Assembly (NCBI GenBank): GCA_036320915.1
Contig: JAXBDG010000006.1
Span: 310,001 to 374,000 of the forward strand
Reading direction: 5' to 3'
Length of the DNA stretch: 64,000 nucleotides
DNA from: Linnemannia elongata
Lineage: Eukaryota; Mortierellomycota; Mortierellomycetes; Mortierellales; Mortierellaceae
The notes beneath the pieces were generated by a model. That model did not search any database. It was not told where the DNA came from and saw only the letters and a program-made list of their open reading frames with translations. Below, one piece after another: positions 44,601 to 55,733 of this stretch (the stretch's first letter is position 1; each line of letters opens with the position of its first letter). The translations under genes were made by a program, and so were the position numbers.

Positions 44601-47363
44601 CTTTGGCTGGAGCAAGGAAAAAAACGACTTGGAAACAAGGACTTGAACCCACAAGCACGAGCTGACTTTGACAGATTGACCGATGAAGGCTTTACTCAGA
44701 ACGGCATCAGTTTCTTGAAGGACATGGCAAGTGCAATCTACAAGAACCAGGCGGGCAATCCTGTGGTGACCTATTCCCGTAAACAAGACCATGGGAAATG
44801 GAAAGAAGCATTCTTCTCCCGTGAGAATGAGAGTCAGCTCTTGCTGGAAGCCAGTCCGCTTAAACGCAATGGAATCCAGTACCGTTTCATCCACAAGTCC
44901 CTGCTAGAGTATTTCTTTGCGCGCTCAGTCTTTGAACCCCAGGAACGCAAGGAAAACTCCGTCCAAGCTGCAGCTCCTGCTAGACGTGGTAGTGTCAGCT
45001 CTGTATTCAGCTTTGACGATCAACTGGTGCCAGATAAGGACGATAAGCCAGACACAACCCAGTCATTTACAGCCGATCATCCTTTGTCGTGGAAAAGTTT
45101 ATGCAGAGCCCTCCATTCTGGACTTTTTATCCGAACGCGCGCAGCAAGAGCCACTCTTCAAGGACCAACTTCTTGCTATGGTTGAACAATCCAAATTTAA
45201 CAAAGCAATGCGCAAGGCAGCGGCCAATGCCATCACGATTTTGGTCAGAGCTGGCGTACGATTTAATGGGGCGGATTTGAAAGGCCATCCAGGTTCCACG
45301 AGCAGATTTGAGTGGCGGGCAATTCGATTCCGACTCAGTTGGAAGGGGCAGATTTGAGAAAGGCAAATCTTCGCAATACCTGGCTGCGTCAGGCTAACTT
45401 CAGCAAGGCGCAGATGGCAGGCGTACAGTTTTGGCGAATGGCCGTACCTGCAGGAGAGTAGGGAGGTCTTGTGCTGCTTATATTCACCGAACGGGAAAAC
45501 CTGTGTCTTTGGCCTTGCAAGCGGCATGATCAGTGTGTACGATACCATGACTTGGACGAAGATCCACACCTTACAGGGGCATACCAGCGGTGTTAGGAGG
45601 CGTTAGTTATTCCCCCAGTGGTCACCAGATTGCATCGGGTAGTGACCGACAAAACTGTGCGGCTGTGGGACACGCAAACCGGCGCACCTAGCCACGTCTT
45701 AAGCGGCCATGCCAAGGCTGTTAAGAGCGTGGCTTATTCTCCCAGTGGTCCACCAGATTGCATCGGGGAAGTTACGACGAAACTTTGCGGCTGTGGGACA
45801 CGCAAACCGGTTTACCTGGCCCTGTCTTAAGCGCCATACCAATGCTGTTGAGAGCGTGGCTTATTCTCCCAGTGGTCACCAGATTGCATCGGGAAGTTGC
45901 GACAAGACTGTACGGCTGTGGGACATGCAAACCGGCGCACCTGGCCACGTCTTAAGCGGCCATACCGACTCTGTTAATAGCGTGGCTTATTCTCCCAGTG
46001 GTCATCAGGTTGCATCGGGCAGTGACGACGAGACTGTGCGGCTGTGGGACACGAAAACCGGCGCACCTGGCCCCGTCTTAAGCGGCCATACCGACTATGT
46101 TATAAGCGTGGCTTATTCTCCCGGTGGTCACCAGATTGCATCGGGAAGTTACGACAAGACTGTGCGGCTGTGGGACACGCAAACCGGCGCATCTGGCCCT
46201 GTCTTAAGCGGCCATACCGACTATATCAAGAGCGTGGCTTATTCTCCCCGTGGTCACCAGATTGCATCGGGCAGTTATGACACGACTGTGCGACTGTGGG
46301 ACACGCAAACCAGCGCACCTGGCCACGTCTTAAGCGGCCATACCGACTATGTTATAGGCGTGGCTTATTCTCCCAGTGGTCCACCAGATTGCATCGGGCA
46401 GTTATGACACGACTGTGCGGCTGTGGGACACGCAAACCGGTTCACTTGGCCCTGTCTTAAGCGGCCATACAATGCTGTTGAGAGCGTGGCTTATTCTCCT
46501 AGTGGTCATCAGATTGCATCGGGCAGTTGCGACAAGACTGTACGGCTGTGGGACATGCAAACCGGTGAACCTGGCCACGTCTTAAGCGGCCATACCAACT
46601 ATGTTATAAGCGTGGCTTATTCTCCCAGTGGTCACCAGATTGCATCGGGCAGTTACGACAAGACTGTGCGGCTGTGGGACATGCAAACCGGCGAACCTGG
46701 CCACGTCTTAGCGGGTCCATACCGACTATGTTGATTGTGTGGCTTATTCTCCCAGTGGTCATCAGATTGCATCGGGCAGTTACGACAAGACTGTACGGCT
46801 GTGGGGACACGCAAACCGGCTCACCTGGCCCCGTCTTAAGCGGCCATTCCAACGCTGTTAAGAGCGTGGCTTATTCTCCCAATGGTCACCAGATTGCATC
46901 AGGCAGTAGTGACAAGACAGTGCGTCTGTGGGATGCGAATTCGGGTCGATGTCTAGTAGTTGTAAAGGATTTTCATGGAGCAATCAACGGCATTGCCTGG
47001 AAAGCAACTCACGACGGCCTCTATTTGGTAACCGGCTGTGGTGATACTTTTGTTCGCTTGTGGAAAATCGTTGAAGAGAAGGGTATCTGTCAGTCGCTCC
47101 TGCAATGGAGTTCGGCACATAACAGACTTAGTGTGTCAGGCGCATCCATGGAAGACGCGCAAGGCTTGAGCAGGGTTAACATGAGACTACTCCAGCAGCA
47201 CGGAGCTGTGGGCGACCCAAAACCAGTGATAACACTTCAAAATGCAGGCCACATAATGAGTACCGTGGTGTCTGCAGCATCAAAGTTCGAGCAGTTGAGA
47301 AACAGCAAGATGACAACGAGCTCATTCACAGTAAATTCGCTTGTTCAACAGCTGGACGTATAA
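41604..47363 (+). pseudogene. NACHT/STAND-pentapeptide-WD40 (NLR-like) gene with many frameshifts
   Basis: Domain order in one direction, in shifting frames: a helical TPR-like start (MELELANIYLEQGRIVSKEG), a Lys/Thr repeat linker (SLKTTKT), a helical region, and a 108-bp intron (43495..43602). Then comes a NACHT-type NTPase with P-loop GDSGSGKST (43959-43985) and Walker B RRFVLICDGYDE, then SCRSEYIG, and IHKSLLEYFFARSVFE. Pentapeptide-like repeats follow (LEGADLRKANLRNTWLRQANF). Finally there are about 13 WD40 blades (45470-47080), 11 of them near-identical 126-bp units, and a tail ending SLVQQLDV. STAND NTPases of this layout are fungal nucleotide-dependent signalling or allorecognition receptors. 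About 15 single-base indels, mostly +1 (for example near 42050, 43070, 43455, 43905, 44355, 44398, 45105 and 45432), break the frame. Internal stops in the correct frame are otherwise almost absent. Recent pseudogene or residual assembly error. Confidence 0.85.
45604..46975 (+). repeat. WD40 tandem array, 126-bp units
   Basis: Eleven near-identical units beginning at each GCTTATTCTCCC-like block. The protein unit is [15 protein letters not shown] then DKTVRLWDTQTG. Units at about 45731 and 46361 share private variants, five units apart, indicating block duplication. Confidence 0.9.
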
Positions 47364-48899
47364 AAGGTAAGTTTTTGCAGCTTGTGGATGTTAAAGTAGG
47401 TGTCAAATTTGTCTCGATATTGTGTTTTTTATTTTTGTGAATGCACCACTAAAGTCTCCATGCTTTTTTTTCGCTTGCTAGCCTGAAAGTCTCACAGATG
47501 AATGCTTCCTTAGAGCCGGAGTGCCCATCGACTCACGTCCCTCTCTAGCTTATATAGCCCTCTTTGCTGCCACTCATTTCCTTACCTTGAAATTTCAAAT
47601 ATACTTTCCTTGCACCCTTCTTACTCTCACCGGGAACTCTATTGAATCAGCCTGTCAGTCTTTGGCATCATCTCCAATTCATCATAGCAGATTTTCCTCG
47701 GAGTTGAAAGTTAGATGTATCACGAACCAAAGGGCCCAGTGTTTCTCAACAAACCGGTTTTTCAGTTCGATAACCCATTCGTTAAGACCAATTACAGGTA
47801 CTTAGTACGGGCTTGACGAAACGAATTCACTTTTCTCGTTTCGATAAAGTCACTGCAAGGGGCTATTTTCATGCTAGGCAGGCAATGGTGGATTTTAAAA
47901 ATATCCAGTGCTCTGCCTACCCCAATTGTACAAATGCAGTCGGCATATATCATTGCGCACTTGCAATGTTATACTGTACAAGAGATGAATTTGCAGGAAG
48001 ATGATGACTGCATTAGTACATCTCCTCCTGCATTCCACGGCGAAGATGCAGCAGAAGATGAGAGAACCTTGGAGAAGCATACAGAGACTACACCCCGAAG
48101 ATTTGCAATAGTACAGTCATTACATTAATGGTCTCAATGATTTCGAGTTTTTGACATAAATGAACTTTTTTGTTTCTCAATGCAACCTACACTCTCCAAC
48201 ATTACAAAGTTAGATGTTGGCTTTCTTGTCTTTGTCCTTCCGCAATTTGAAGATTGATCTCCTCACCAGGTACGGACTTAGATCCTTCTTTTCAACGATT
48301 ATATGCCTATAGTTTATAGTATCATAGTGGTTAGTTCTTGTTCGATAACAGATAGTATTCTTCGTTATAGACCCACATCAAGACAGCGGCACCGTGAAGT
48401 AACAGAGGTCAAGAACTAGGCAATGATGGACAAGAGAGAGACCAGTACTGGTCAAGAGTGCAAAGGGTAAGGAAGGAAGAGAAGAGGTGTTTGAAGGGAA
48501 CGGTAGCCGTGTTGAATGGCTTAATATTGAGTGACTTAGTAAGGAGCTAAAGGGACATTGGCATGGAGTGGCACAACAGTGAAGGCGTAGTAACGTAAGT
48601 AATAAGGCGCAGTGGGCAAGCAAAAACAAGGCAAAGCTGTAATGCAAAGTTAGGGTTCAATGTCTATGGCAGTGTTGTTCGTTTGAATGCTTGCAGAGTC
48701 CGAGAGGGTGAATGTAAGGTAAGAGAGAGAAAGGTAAAGCAGCTGAGATAGTGTGAGGCAAAAGGAAGACAAGAGCGAAAGCAAGGCAGAGCAAGAAGAG
48801 TTGAGAGCGATGCATGAGAGAGGTACAAATTTTGGCGTTTGGTGGCTATCGAGCTTGTGTAGACCTTCTAAAAGGCTTTTCGTAGCTACTGCGGAGCAT
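47364..48899. other. Region without a recognised gene
   Basis: NACHT gene 3' flank; 48440-48800 is A/G-rich. Short open frames only, none with family resemblance. Confidence 0.35.
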
Positions 48900-49185
48900 G
48901 GCGAGCACCAAGTTCGACGACACATGTCTTGGCCACATAGTTCACAGTCAGGATGCAGCGGGCTGTCACCAGGAAGTCAGACCCAAGTAGGTTGATGTTC
49001 AGGGAAATGCTTGTCCAATGGCGACATGACCACCTTAAGATTGACTCCATTGACAGACATTGCCCAGGTGAACCCGTCCTTTTCGATATCTGACTCGGCC
49101 GCGCCCAAAGCCCTCAACGCTTTCCTGCAAATATACGTGACTGCGGTGCCAGTGTCGACAAGGAATGGACGTTTGCTGGCTTAGC
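48900..49185 (-). pseudogene. Retropepsin-like aspartic protease relic
   Basis: The minus strand reads RPFLVDTGTAVTYICRKAL, with the DTG active-site motif, then about 60 residues later and after a one-base shift INLLGSDFLVTARCILTVNY, matching the second conserved block of retropepsins. A stop (THV-like TWV-stop) lies at the shift. This is retrotransposon- or domestication-type protease sequence, now broken. A MITE sits immediately upstream at 49191. Confidence 0.65.
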
Positions 49186-49190
49186 ATCTA

Positions 49191-49339
49191 TTGGGCATTT
49201 CACATAAAATATTTGTTTTGTCCACTACACCCCAAGTAGCCAGCTATTCAGGACAACATTTTTGTTCCATACCCATGCCAACCCCGCCCACAGCTGGTTT
49301 AGTGGTTAATTTTTACATCATTTTGGTTGAAAGGCACAA
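49191..49339. mobile_element. MITE copy 1 (TA-flanked, mariner-like)
   Basis: 149-bp element flanked by TA on both sides. The left end TTGGGCATTTCA and the inverted right end TTGTGCCTTTCA are imperfect terminal inverted repeats. It is about 80% or more similar to copy 2 at 60716-60868. It encodes nothing. The TA target and short TIRs fit a Tc1/mariner-derived non-autonomous element. Confidence 0.8.
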
Positions 49340-50410
49340 TAATCCGACAGACATCGGCACAAACAGACGGTTGTTGACGCCCCGAACGACACCGCGGTTG
49401 CACTCAAGTACTGTACGCCAAGCTGTGTTGATATGTCTCTTTTGAGGTCGTCATCTGCTACATCCGTCAGCAGCAGATCAAACAGTTGTAGGTCAAGCAT
49501 TGTATCAATTACCATGGATGGATGCTTGTTGGAAATGGATGGAGAGATGAGAATGCCATGCCCAAAAGAGTCTTTGACATACGCTGAAAACCAGTCACAA
49601 TTCGGAGAAGTGGCTGGCATTTCTGGACACACTACTGTCAATCGGGACAATTTCGCTAAAAATGGAAATTGTATGCTAATCCTATAACAATGTGGACTTT
49701 CTGCAGGCAAACTGAAAGCAGTTCATGCAGAGCTAAATAAGCGCAATCTAGAAATAGGATAAGCATGGAATGTTCATGCATTTGGAAGCCAAGGAGACTA
49801 GAGACCGAACTCTTGGGTGGATTTGATCTTTAAGGATGGAACGATTAATACCCTCAACAAGGTCTTGCGATATACCGCCGATACCCCCGGGTCCCTTTTA
49901 AATCTGCCAAGCCCATGGTAGCAGAAAAAAGACAAGTGAAAAAGAGAGATTACTACACTACCACAGTGAACCACACTGTCAACTTCAGGAGGCGTCTTCA
50001 GGTGTGCTGAAGTGGTGATCCACTGGACGAAAAAATTAAATAAACGGTCACACACCTGTGCTCCTACCAGTGTACATCTGTTCTCCTACTGGTGTACACC
50101 TGTTCTTTTACCAGTGACTACCAATGCATGATACCGCTCGTTTTTTTTGCCACTTTCGCATGTGTCACCATCGGTGAGGCTTGGATACACCATGCTCTGA
50201 CACAGAAGGAAGGTGTAAATAGCTTAACACAATCCCACTTCGCGGTAGTTAGCCAGATGTAAATGCTGCACTAGTAGAAATAGGGTAGCATGGTGGTTCT
50301 TTTGCTCTGTGCCATTTCAAAGAGCAAAACAACCACCAGTAAAGTCTATGGTACCCCTTAAGTGGCACAGCAAGTATTCAACAGACCTTAATATTTTCTT
50401 TCTTCGCTCG
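49340..50410. other. Region with an unassigned minus-strand frame
   Basis: Complement(49318..49710) keeps a 130-codon open frame (FSAYVKDSFGHGILISPS, DTMLDLQLFDLLLTDVADDD). It may be an upstream exon of the retropepsin-like gene, cut off by the MITE. Low confidence. 50054-50119 is a 22-bp tandem repeat. 50290-50332 forms an imperfect hairpin (GTGGTTCTTTTGCTCT and its near-complement). Confidence 0.35.
50054..50119. repeat. Tandem repeat, three 22-bp units
   Basis: Units begin ACCTGTGCTCCTACCAG, ATCTGTTCTCCTACTGG and ACCTGTTCTTTTACCAG, each about 22 bp and imperfect. Confidence 0.7.
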
Positions 50411-50938
50411 CCCCGTCGCCTTGATCCCCTACAGCGACCCCATGGTCCTCTCCAACAACAAGCCCTCCATCAAGAAAGTAAACGCTTACCGCCGAGGCGT
50501 CGACCAACCCCTCATCACAGCCCTCAAACAAGCAAACCCAACGGCCTACTGTAAAAACTACGGCGACATTGCTCCTGGTTACATTCAAAAGATTGGAAAG
50601 TTCATTGTCGGTCGTCCTTCGCCTGATACGGCTGCTGCGAACAACTTGTTGACGTTTATGGGTCAACGTTATGCAGCCTCTTGGGTCAACTTGGGTTGTG
50701 ACAAGATTCTGAAGAAGACTTCGGATATCACCGTGACGACCGACAAGCAGGGTGTTGCGATCAAGGTCCATTTCCATCAGTCCAAGCCTATCAGGAAGCA
50801 TAAGAATGAATAGGGGAGCTTTTTTTTTGCCCTTCCTTTCCGCTCGTTCAGTTCTGCCTTCATAAGCCAAACTTGTCTGTTCCATACTGAAAATAAAACA
50901 AGTCAATATGATATCATAAAAAAAAAAAAAAAAAAAAA
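50411..50938 (+). pseudogene. 5'-truncated retrocopy of a small (probably secreted) protein mRNA
   Basis: An open frame from 50412 to the stop at 50811-50813 reads PVALIPYSDPMVLSNNKPS, then NAYRRGVDQPLITALKQANP, YCKNYGDIAPGYIQKIGKF and MGQRYAASWVNLGCDKILKK. There is no credible start or signal peptide. AATAAA at 50892-50897 is followed by A21 at 50918-50938. The segment is bracketed by a 14-bp direct repeat, TCTTTCTTCGCTCG at 50397-50410 and TCTTTCTTCACTCG at 50939-50952. This is the signature of target-primed reverse transcription of a mature mRNA with 5' truncation. The first internal ATG (50442) could still start a 123-residue protein. The parent family is unknown to me; the sequence is compatible with a small secreted protein minus its leader. 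Confidence 0.75.
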
Positions 50939-50952
50939 TCTTTCTTCACTCG

Positions 50953-51318
50953 GTTTTTCAAGGGGCTGGGTCATATTCTTTATGTTCAACGTCGGTGACA
51001 TCGCTGTCACTTTCGCTGACCTCTTTTTCTTCTTTTCACTACGTTTTTGACCATTTTTTAACGCGAGAGTTTTTTACTTTTTTTTGAACGATTTCTCCTT
51101 TTCTTCATCTCCCTCGTTAGATTTCTCATCTTTCTCCCTCGCGATTCTTTTTCTTTTTTTTTAATTTTGGGAACCATCGCGTGTTTTTGCCTGCTGTTGT
51201 TGATCTTCCCCCGTCGCTGGTCAGGATGAAGTGGATGATGGACTGGAAGCTGAGGTATCTTTCGAATCCGAATCTGGCTTAGCTTCTAACATGCATATTC
51301 CGATTCTTATTTGAAGGC
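50953..51318. other. Short T-rich intergenic region
   Basis: T/C-rich, no gene seen. It follows the retrocopy target-site duplication. Confidence 0.4.
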
Positions 51319-51690
51319 TTGATTACCGAACAGAAAAACATCATCCCAATTGCATTGCATGGCGCTGCAGGAACGGCTGTCGGGTCCAAGATCAAGAGCT
51401 ATGCCAAACGAGGAGGGAGCAAGTTCACCCAACAACATCGCCAATATGGTCCTGAGAGACACACCGTTAAGGACTGGACTAGTCGCTTCTGTAGGGCTTG
51501 CTTCGTCCCTGTTACGCTATCTCGAGCGACCCGGATCGAGGACGGAGAATCAAAAACCATTCGTCAGCATGGCTCAGTGGATTGTCACAACCCACGATAT
51601 CCACGACGACAAGCAGGCTGAGGTACAAAGGATCGTGATGCGAACGCGCCGCCAATAATATCCTTATATCCGGCGCCTCTATTCTTCTTT
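51319..51690 (+). pseudogene. C-terminal relic of a Fanzor/TnpB-like RNA-guided nuclease
   Basis: The frame starting at 51319 reads NIIPIALHGAAGTAVGSKIK then SYAKRGGSKFTQQH. A zinc-ribbon-like pattern follows: DWTSRFCRACF, then CHNPRYP, where the second pair has C then Y in place of C-x4-C. After an in-frame TGA the same frame continues GTKDRDANAPPIISL. The DRDxNA motif placed after a C-x2-C...C-x-N-P zinc ribbon is the RuvC-III signature of TnpB and eukaryotic Fanzor proteins. RuvC-I and RuvC-II are absent, the fourth zinc ligand is Tyr, and the stop replaces a conserved position, so the copy is dead. Alternative: another mobile-element protein with the same zinc ribbon. Confidence 0.55.
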
Positions 51691-53163
51691 TGGCTACACC
51701 AACAGCCCTCCCACCTTTTCGCCCCTTCTCCTTTCCCTAAACACTAATTATGACCGCCAGCGTTACAGAACTGGATAACAAAACTCCGACCCAAGGCCAC
51801 CCTGTGCTTGATGGCCTGAGGGACTATTATTTTAGATAGAGCAGTTGTTATTCTGGCTATGGGCAAGATCTTATTTCTTTCTCTCCTCATTTTCGCATAT
51901 TTTTGCCGCTTTCTCTGCAGTAGCGGCCATGTGTCCGTACATATTTTGTTTTGTAGGCTGTTGAACGCTTTCGTCCTTGCATGAATACAAGATGCCTCTA
52001 TCTGTCCTCTGTAAAGAGTTCAATACAAACGTGTTGGTGGCTCATTCCGCGATGCTACCCAGGGTAAGTAAGCAACTGAGGTGCTTTGCTTCCTTCTGTC
52101 AATTCACAGTCCTTCCCAAGAAAAGTCTGATTGGATCATTTGGACAAATCAACTTCCGGTTCGGCTACGGTATCCGAGAAATGTTTTTCTGCCCTTTTGG
52201 CGAGAGCTAAAAAGGATTTTACAAGAGGTACATGCAGGGTGCGATGAGACACTCTTAGCGTGGGATCTTAATTTTGATTGGTCGAGAGGGACAGAAAGTG
52301 ACGAAGATGGTGAGAGAGAGTGAAGGAAATAGGCCTCCGTTCACAAAGTGTGAGCATCCCGTTGATGCATGTAATGCAATGCACCCCGGTAACGGCTTCC
52401 GAAATGAGAACATCAAGAGCAACTCTATTTGGCTTCCCCCCCCCCCCCCTGTATTCTATTTTATTGGGCTACTCTAATTGGAGTCGTAGGTGTTGTCGTC
52501 GTTGTCGACATTTTGCTTTGACTAAACGTCCTTGTTGTGCTTGATGCCCGCTATGTTTTGTTGTGCCAGCCAGGTCGGAGAAGGAATAGAGCCAAGGATT
52601 AGTCTAAAAAAGGACAAGATATCCAGATGGGTAACCCAAAGAAAACAACAGATGAAGGATGGGATAGATGTGTATGAGAGCGTTGATTGGACAGCCACAG
52701 GGCAGACATGGGAAAAAACTGTGAGCACTTTCATCGTTCATATTATTGCCAAGGCCTAGGGTAGTCAACAGGCGTTGATAACGACATCAAAAAATACAAT
52801 ATGCAAGGGTATGTACATTTTAGCGCATTGGTTATCTATACTGGAGAGAGAACAGGGGCAAAGTGGTGCACATGGCGACATTTCACTCTCTTTGGAGTAT
52901 GACTATATGACTAGGCCACCAGCCATTCCTTGCATCCAAATAAACAACAGCTCTCATCTTGGTCGTCGTCGCAAGTGACCATCGTTGAGGTATATAAAGT
53001 GGAAGGCGCCCCTTCTCTAATCAGTTTTTTTATCATCGATCCTCCTTCCTCCTTCTCTTTCTGCCCTCTTTCCTCCACCCATCCCTCTTTTTCTCTTTCT
53101 TCCTCTCTCTCATCCTAACGACCCCTTCCTCCCTCTTCACTCCCTTCACATATTATACCCAAA
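51691..53163. other. Region upstream of M13 peptidase copy 2
   Basis: No gene recognised; short frames at 51977-52323 and 52532-52759 lack family resemblance. The last 175 bp are the M13 promoter and leader, with TATATAAA at 52991-52998, ATCGATCCTCC and AACGACCCCTTCC shared with copy 1, and a long pyrimidine-rich leader. Confidence 0.45.
52991..52998 (+). promoter_or_regulatory. TATA box of M13 peptidase copy 2
   Basis: TATATAAA 173 nt before the ATG at 53164. The spacing and downstream motifs match the copy at 30.6 kb. Confidence 0.6.
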
Positions 53164-55690
53164 ATGGTCGCAGCAAAGTTGCAATTGCTGATGGCGATCG
53201 GTGTCGCCCTCAGCGTCGTCCAGGCCGGTCCTGTCGACAACAACCATGGCAGCAAAGGCCCATCCTTCAACAACAAGGTACTTTTCCCTCCTTCTCCTTT
53301 CCTTCCTCTTACGCTTCTTCGCTCTCCACGACCTTGCGTTTGATTTGTTATGCTTGTCGTCGATGCTCAATTTTTTAATTCATGGCATTAACCCTGTTCT
53401 GTTTGTTTTCTTCACCCATTCCTTTTTTCTTGCACTCGCTCGCCCCCTGCATCTCGTGCTAACAGGCCATCTGCACAACCCCACAGTGCGTACTCACAGC
53501 ATCCGGTATCATCAATGACATGGACCCCACTTCTGACCCCTGCCAGGACTTTTCCAAGTTCACCTGTACGTAAACCTCCCCCTCCTCCCCCTTTATTATT
53601 TTACCCCCTCTATCCTTCCTTCCCTCCGTCTCCTTTGTCTTTCCCTTGCACAGGATCACCTTCCTTGCACGACCACGCTTGCCTCCTTCCCCTTGTTTCG
53701 TATCGGGATGAAGATGACAACAACCAAGGGTTCACTGTCTGACCAAACGTTCAATTTTTCTCTCTCTCCTTTTTTTTATCGCCATACGTGGACACGCAGG
53801 TGGTGGATTCGATGAGCAGCACGAGATTCCCTCGGATGGATCGTCTATCAGTCATTTTAACATCTTGAGCGATGGCAACCAGGTAACGCACGCACGCATG
53901 CATTGACCCCCCCCCCCCCCCCCCCCCCCCCTCCTCCTCCTTTTTTTTCATCCCTTGATCATGGCAGAAAAATCACACCCGCAACATCTTTCTGCATGCA
54001 AGCCAACACAACCTTAAACTTTGTCTTTCATTTTTCATATACCTTTTTTTTTCATGACAGCGTGTGCTCCGCTACATTGTCGACGCCTCACTCGGAAAAT
54101 CCCCCAAAGCCGCCCCCGGAGACGTCGCCGCTCAACACAACATCAAGAAGCTGCAAGACCTCTTTTCCAGCTGTATGGATGCAGCCTCTATCCTCAAGGT
54201 CGGTCGTAAGCCCCTCGTTGATGAGGTCCAAAAGATCATCCAGTCCTTCCCTGCCTCTACCTCCCCCGCCAACAAGGTTACTCTATCAAAGACCCTTGCC
54301 CAGATCACAAAGTTGGGATTCCAGCCTTCGGCGTTTATTAACCTGAGTGTTGGACCAGATTCGGATAACCCTTTGTCGAACGTTTTGTCAGTCAACGAAG
54401 ATGGGTTGGGACTGTGGTCGTCAGAGGATTATGGAGATGCTGAGACTGTCAAGTTGTACAGGGAAACTGTGGCGGCGATGTTCCAGGTTGTCTTTGGGGA
54501 GGAGGATGTAGCCAAGAGGGCTCAACCTTTGACGGAGAAGGATATTAAGAAGGAGTGGGTCGATGCTGCAAAGGAGGTTGTTGACTTCGAGACTCAGCTT
54601 GCTGGAATTGCGACTCCAAGAGATGACTTGTACGACCCTATCAAGTCCAACAACCCCCGCACGGTCGAGCAGCTGGCTGCCTTGACCCCCTCGGTCGACT
54701 GGTCTGTACTCATCCAAGAGACTTTGCCTACAGGCGTCAAGAACACCCGTCCTCTCGCCGTCTCCTCCGTTGGCTACCTCACAAAACTTGATGCCATCCT
54801 CAGCAAAACCCCTTCGAGAACCCTCCAGCACTACTTCTCCTGGTTAGCCATTCAGAACCTGGCCAACAACCTCGGCAAGCCCTACTCTCAACCCCTGGAC
54901 GTCTTCAATAGCATCCTCTCGGGCGTTTCCGCAGATATCAAGGCCGAGCCTTGGAAGGCTTGTGTCTCGTTGGTCAACCGCAACCTGGGCCAAGTGGCCG
55001 GCCACTACTTTGTAGAGCAGACGTTCAAGGGCAACAGTCGCACGGAGGTCATGTCCATCATCCAGAACGTTCTCTCCAGCTACGGAAAGACTTTCCCTAC
55101 CCTCAAGTGGCTCGACAAGATCACCCGCGACGGCGCCATCAAGAAACTCAAGGCTATCGTCCAGCTTGTCGGTTATTCGACCGACGCCCCTGATGTCGCA
55201 TCCTCCAAGGCCTTGGATGAGTACTACAAGGACTACACCGTTTCAGCAGACGATTACTTTGGCAACCGGTTCAGGTACTCTGTCTGGTCGGCTACGGATG
55301 GCTTCAGCAAGCTGTCGCTCCCTGTGAACAAGAACTCAATGGGTATGGTGCCCTCGACTGTGAATGCATATTACAGCCCTTCGTCCAACTCGATCAACTT
55401 CCCTGCCGGTATCTTGCAGTTGCCATTCTTCAATGTCGAGAACCCTGAGTACATCAATTATGGAAGCATGGGTGTCGTTGGTGGCCACGAGATCGGGGTA
55501 AGCCTTCATTACTTTCTGTTGTGGTTCGAGATCTGTTCACTTCTTCGTTTTGGTTATTTTCTCTGATTCCTTATGTACTAACATAATCTACTTCCCTTGA
55601 CGTTAACTTTTTTCATACAGCACGCTTTCGACAACTCTGGTCGCCACTACGACTCCATTGGTCGTGTCGCCAATGTAAGGCAACTTGATC

Positions 55691-55733
<43 letters not shown>

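Noticed and set aside
42055..45110. Programmed +1 frameshifting in the NACHT gene
   Set aside because: Sites share no slippery motif and are too many; pseudogene decay or assembly error explains them better.
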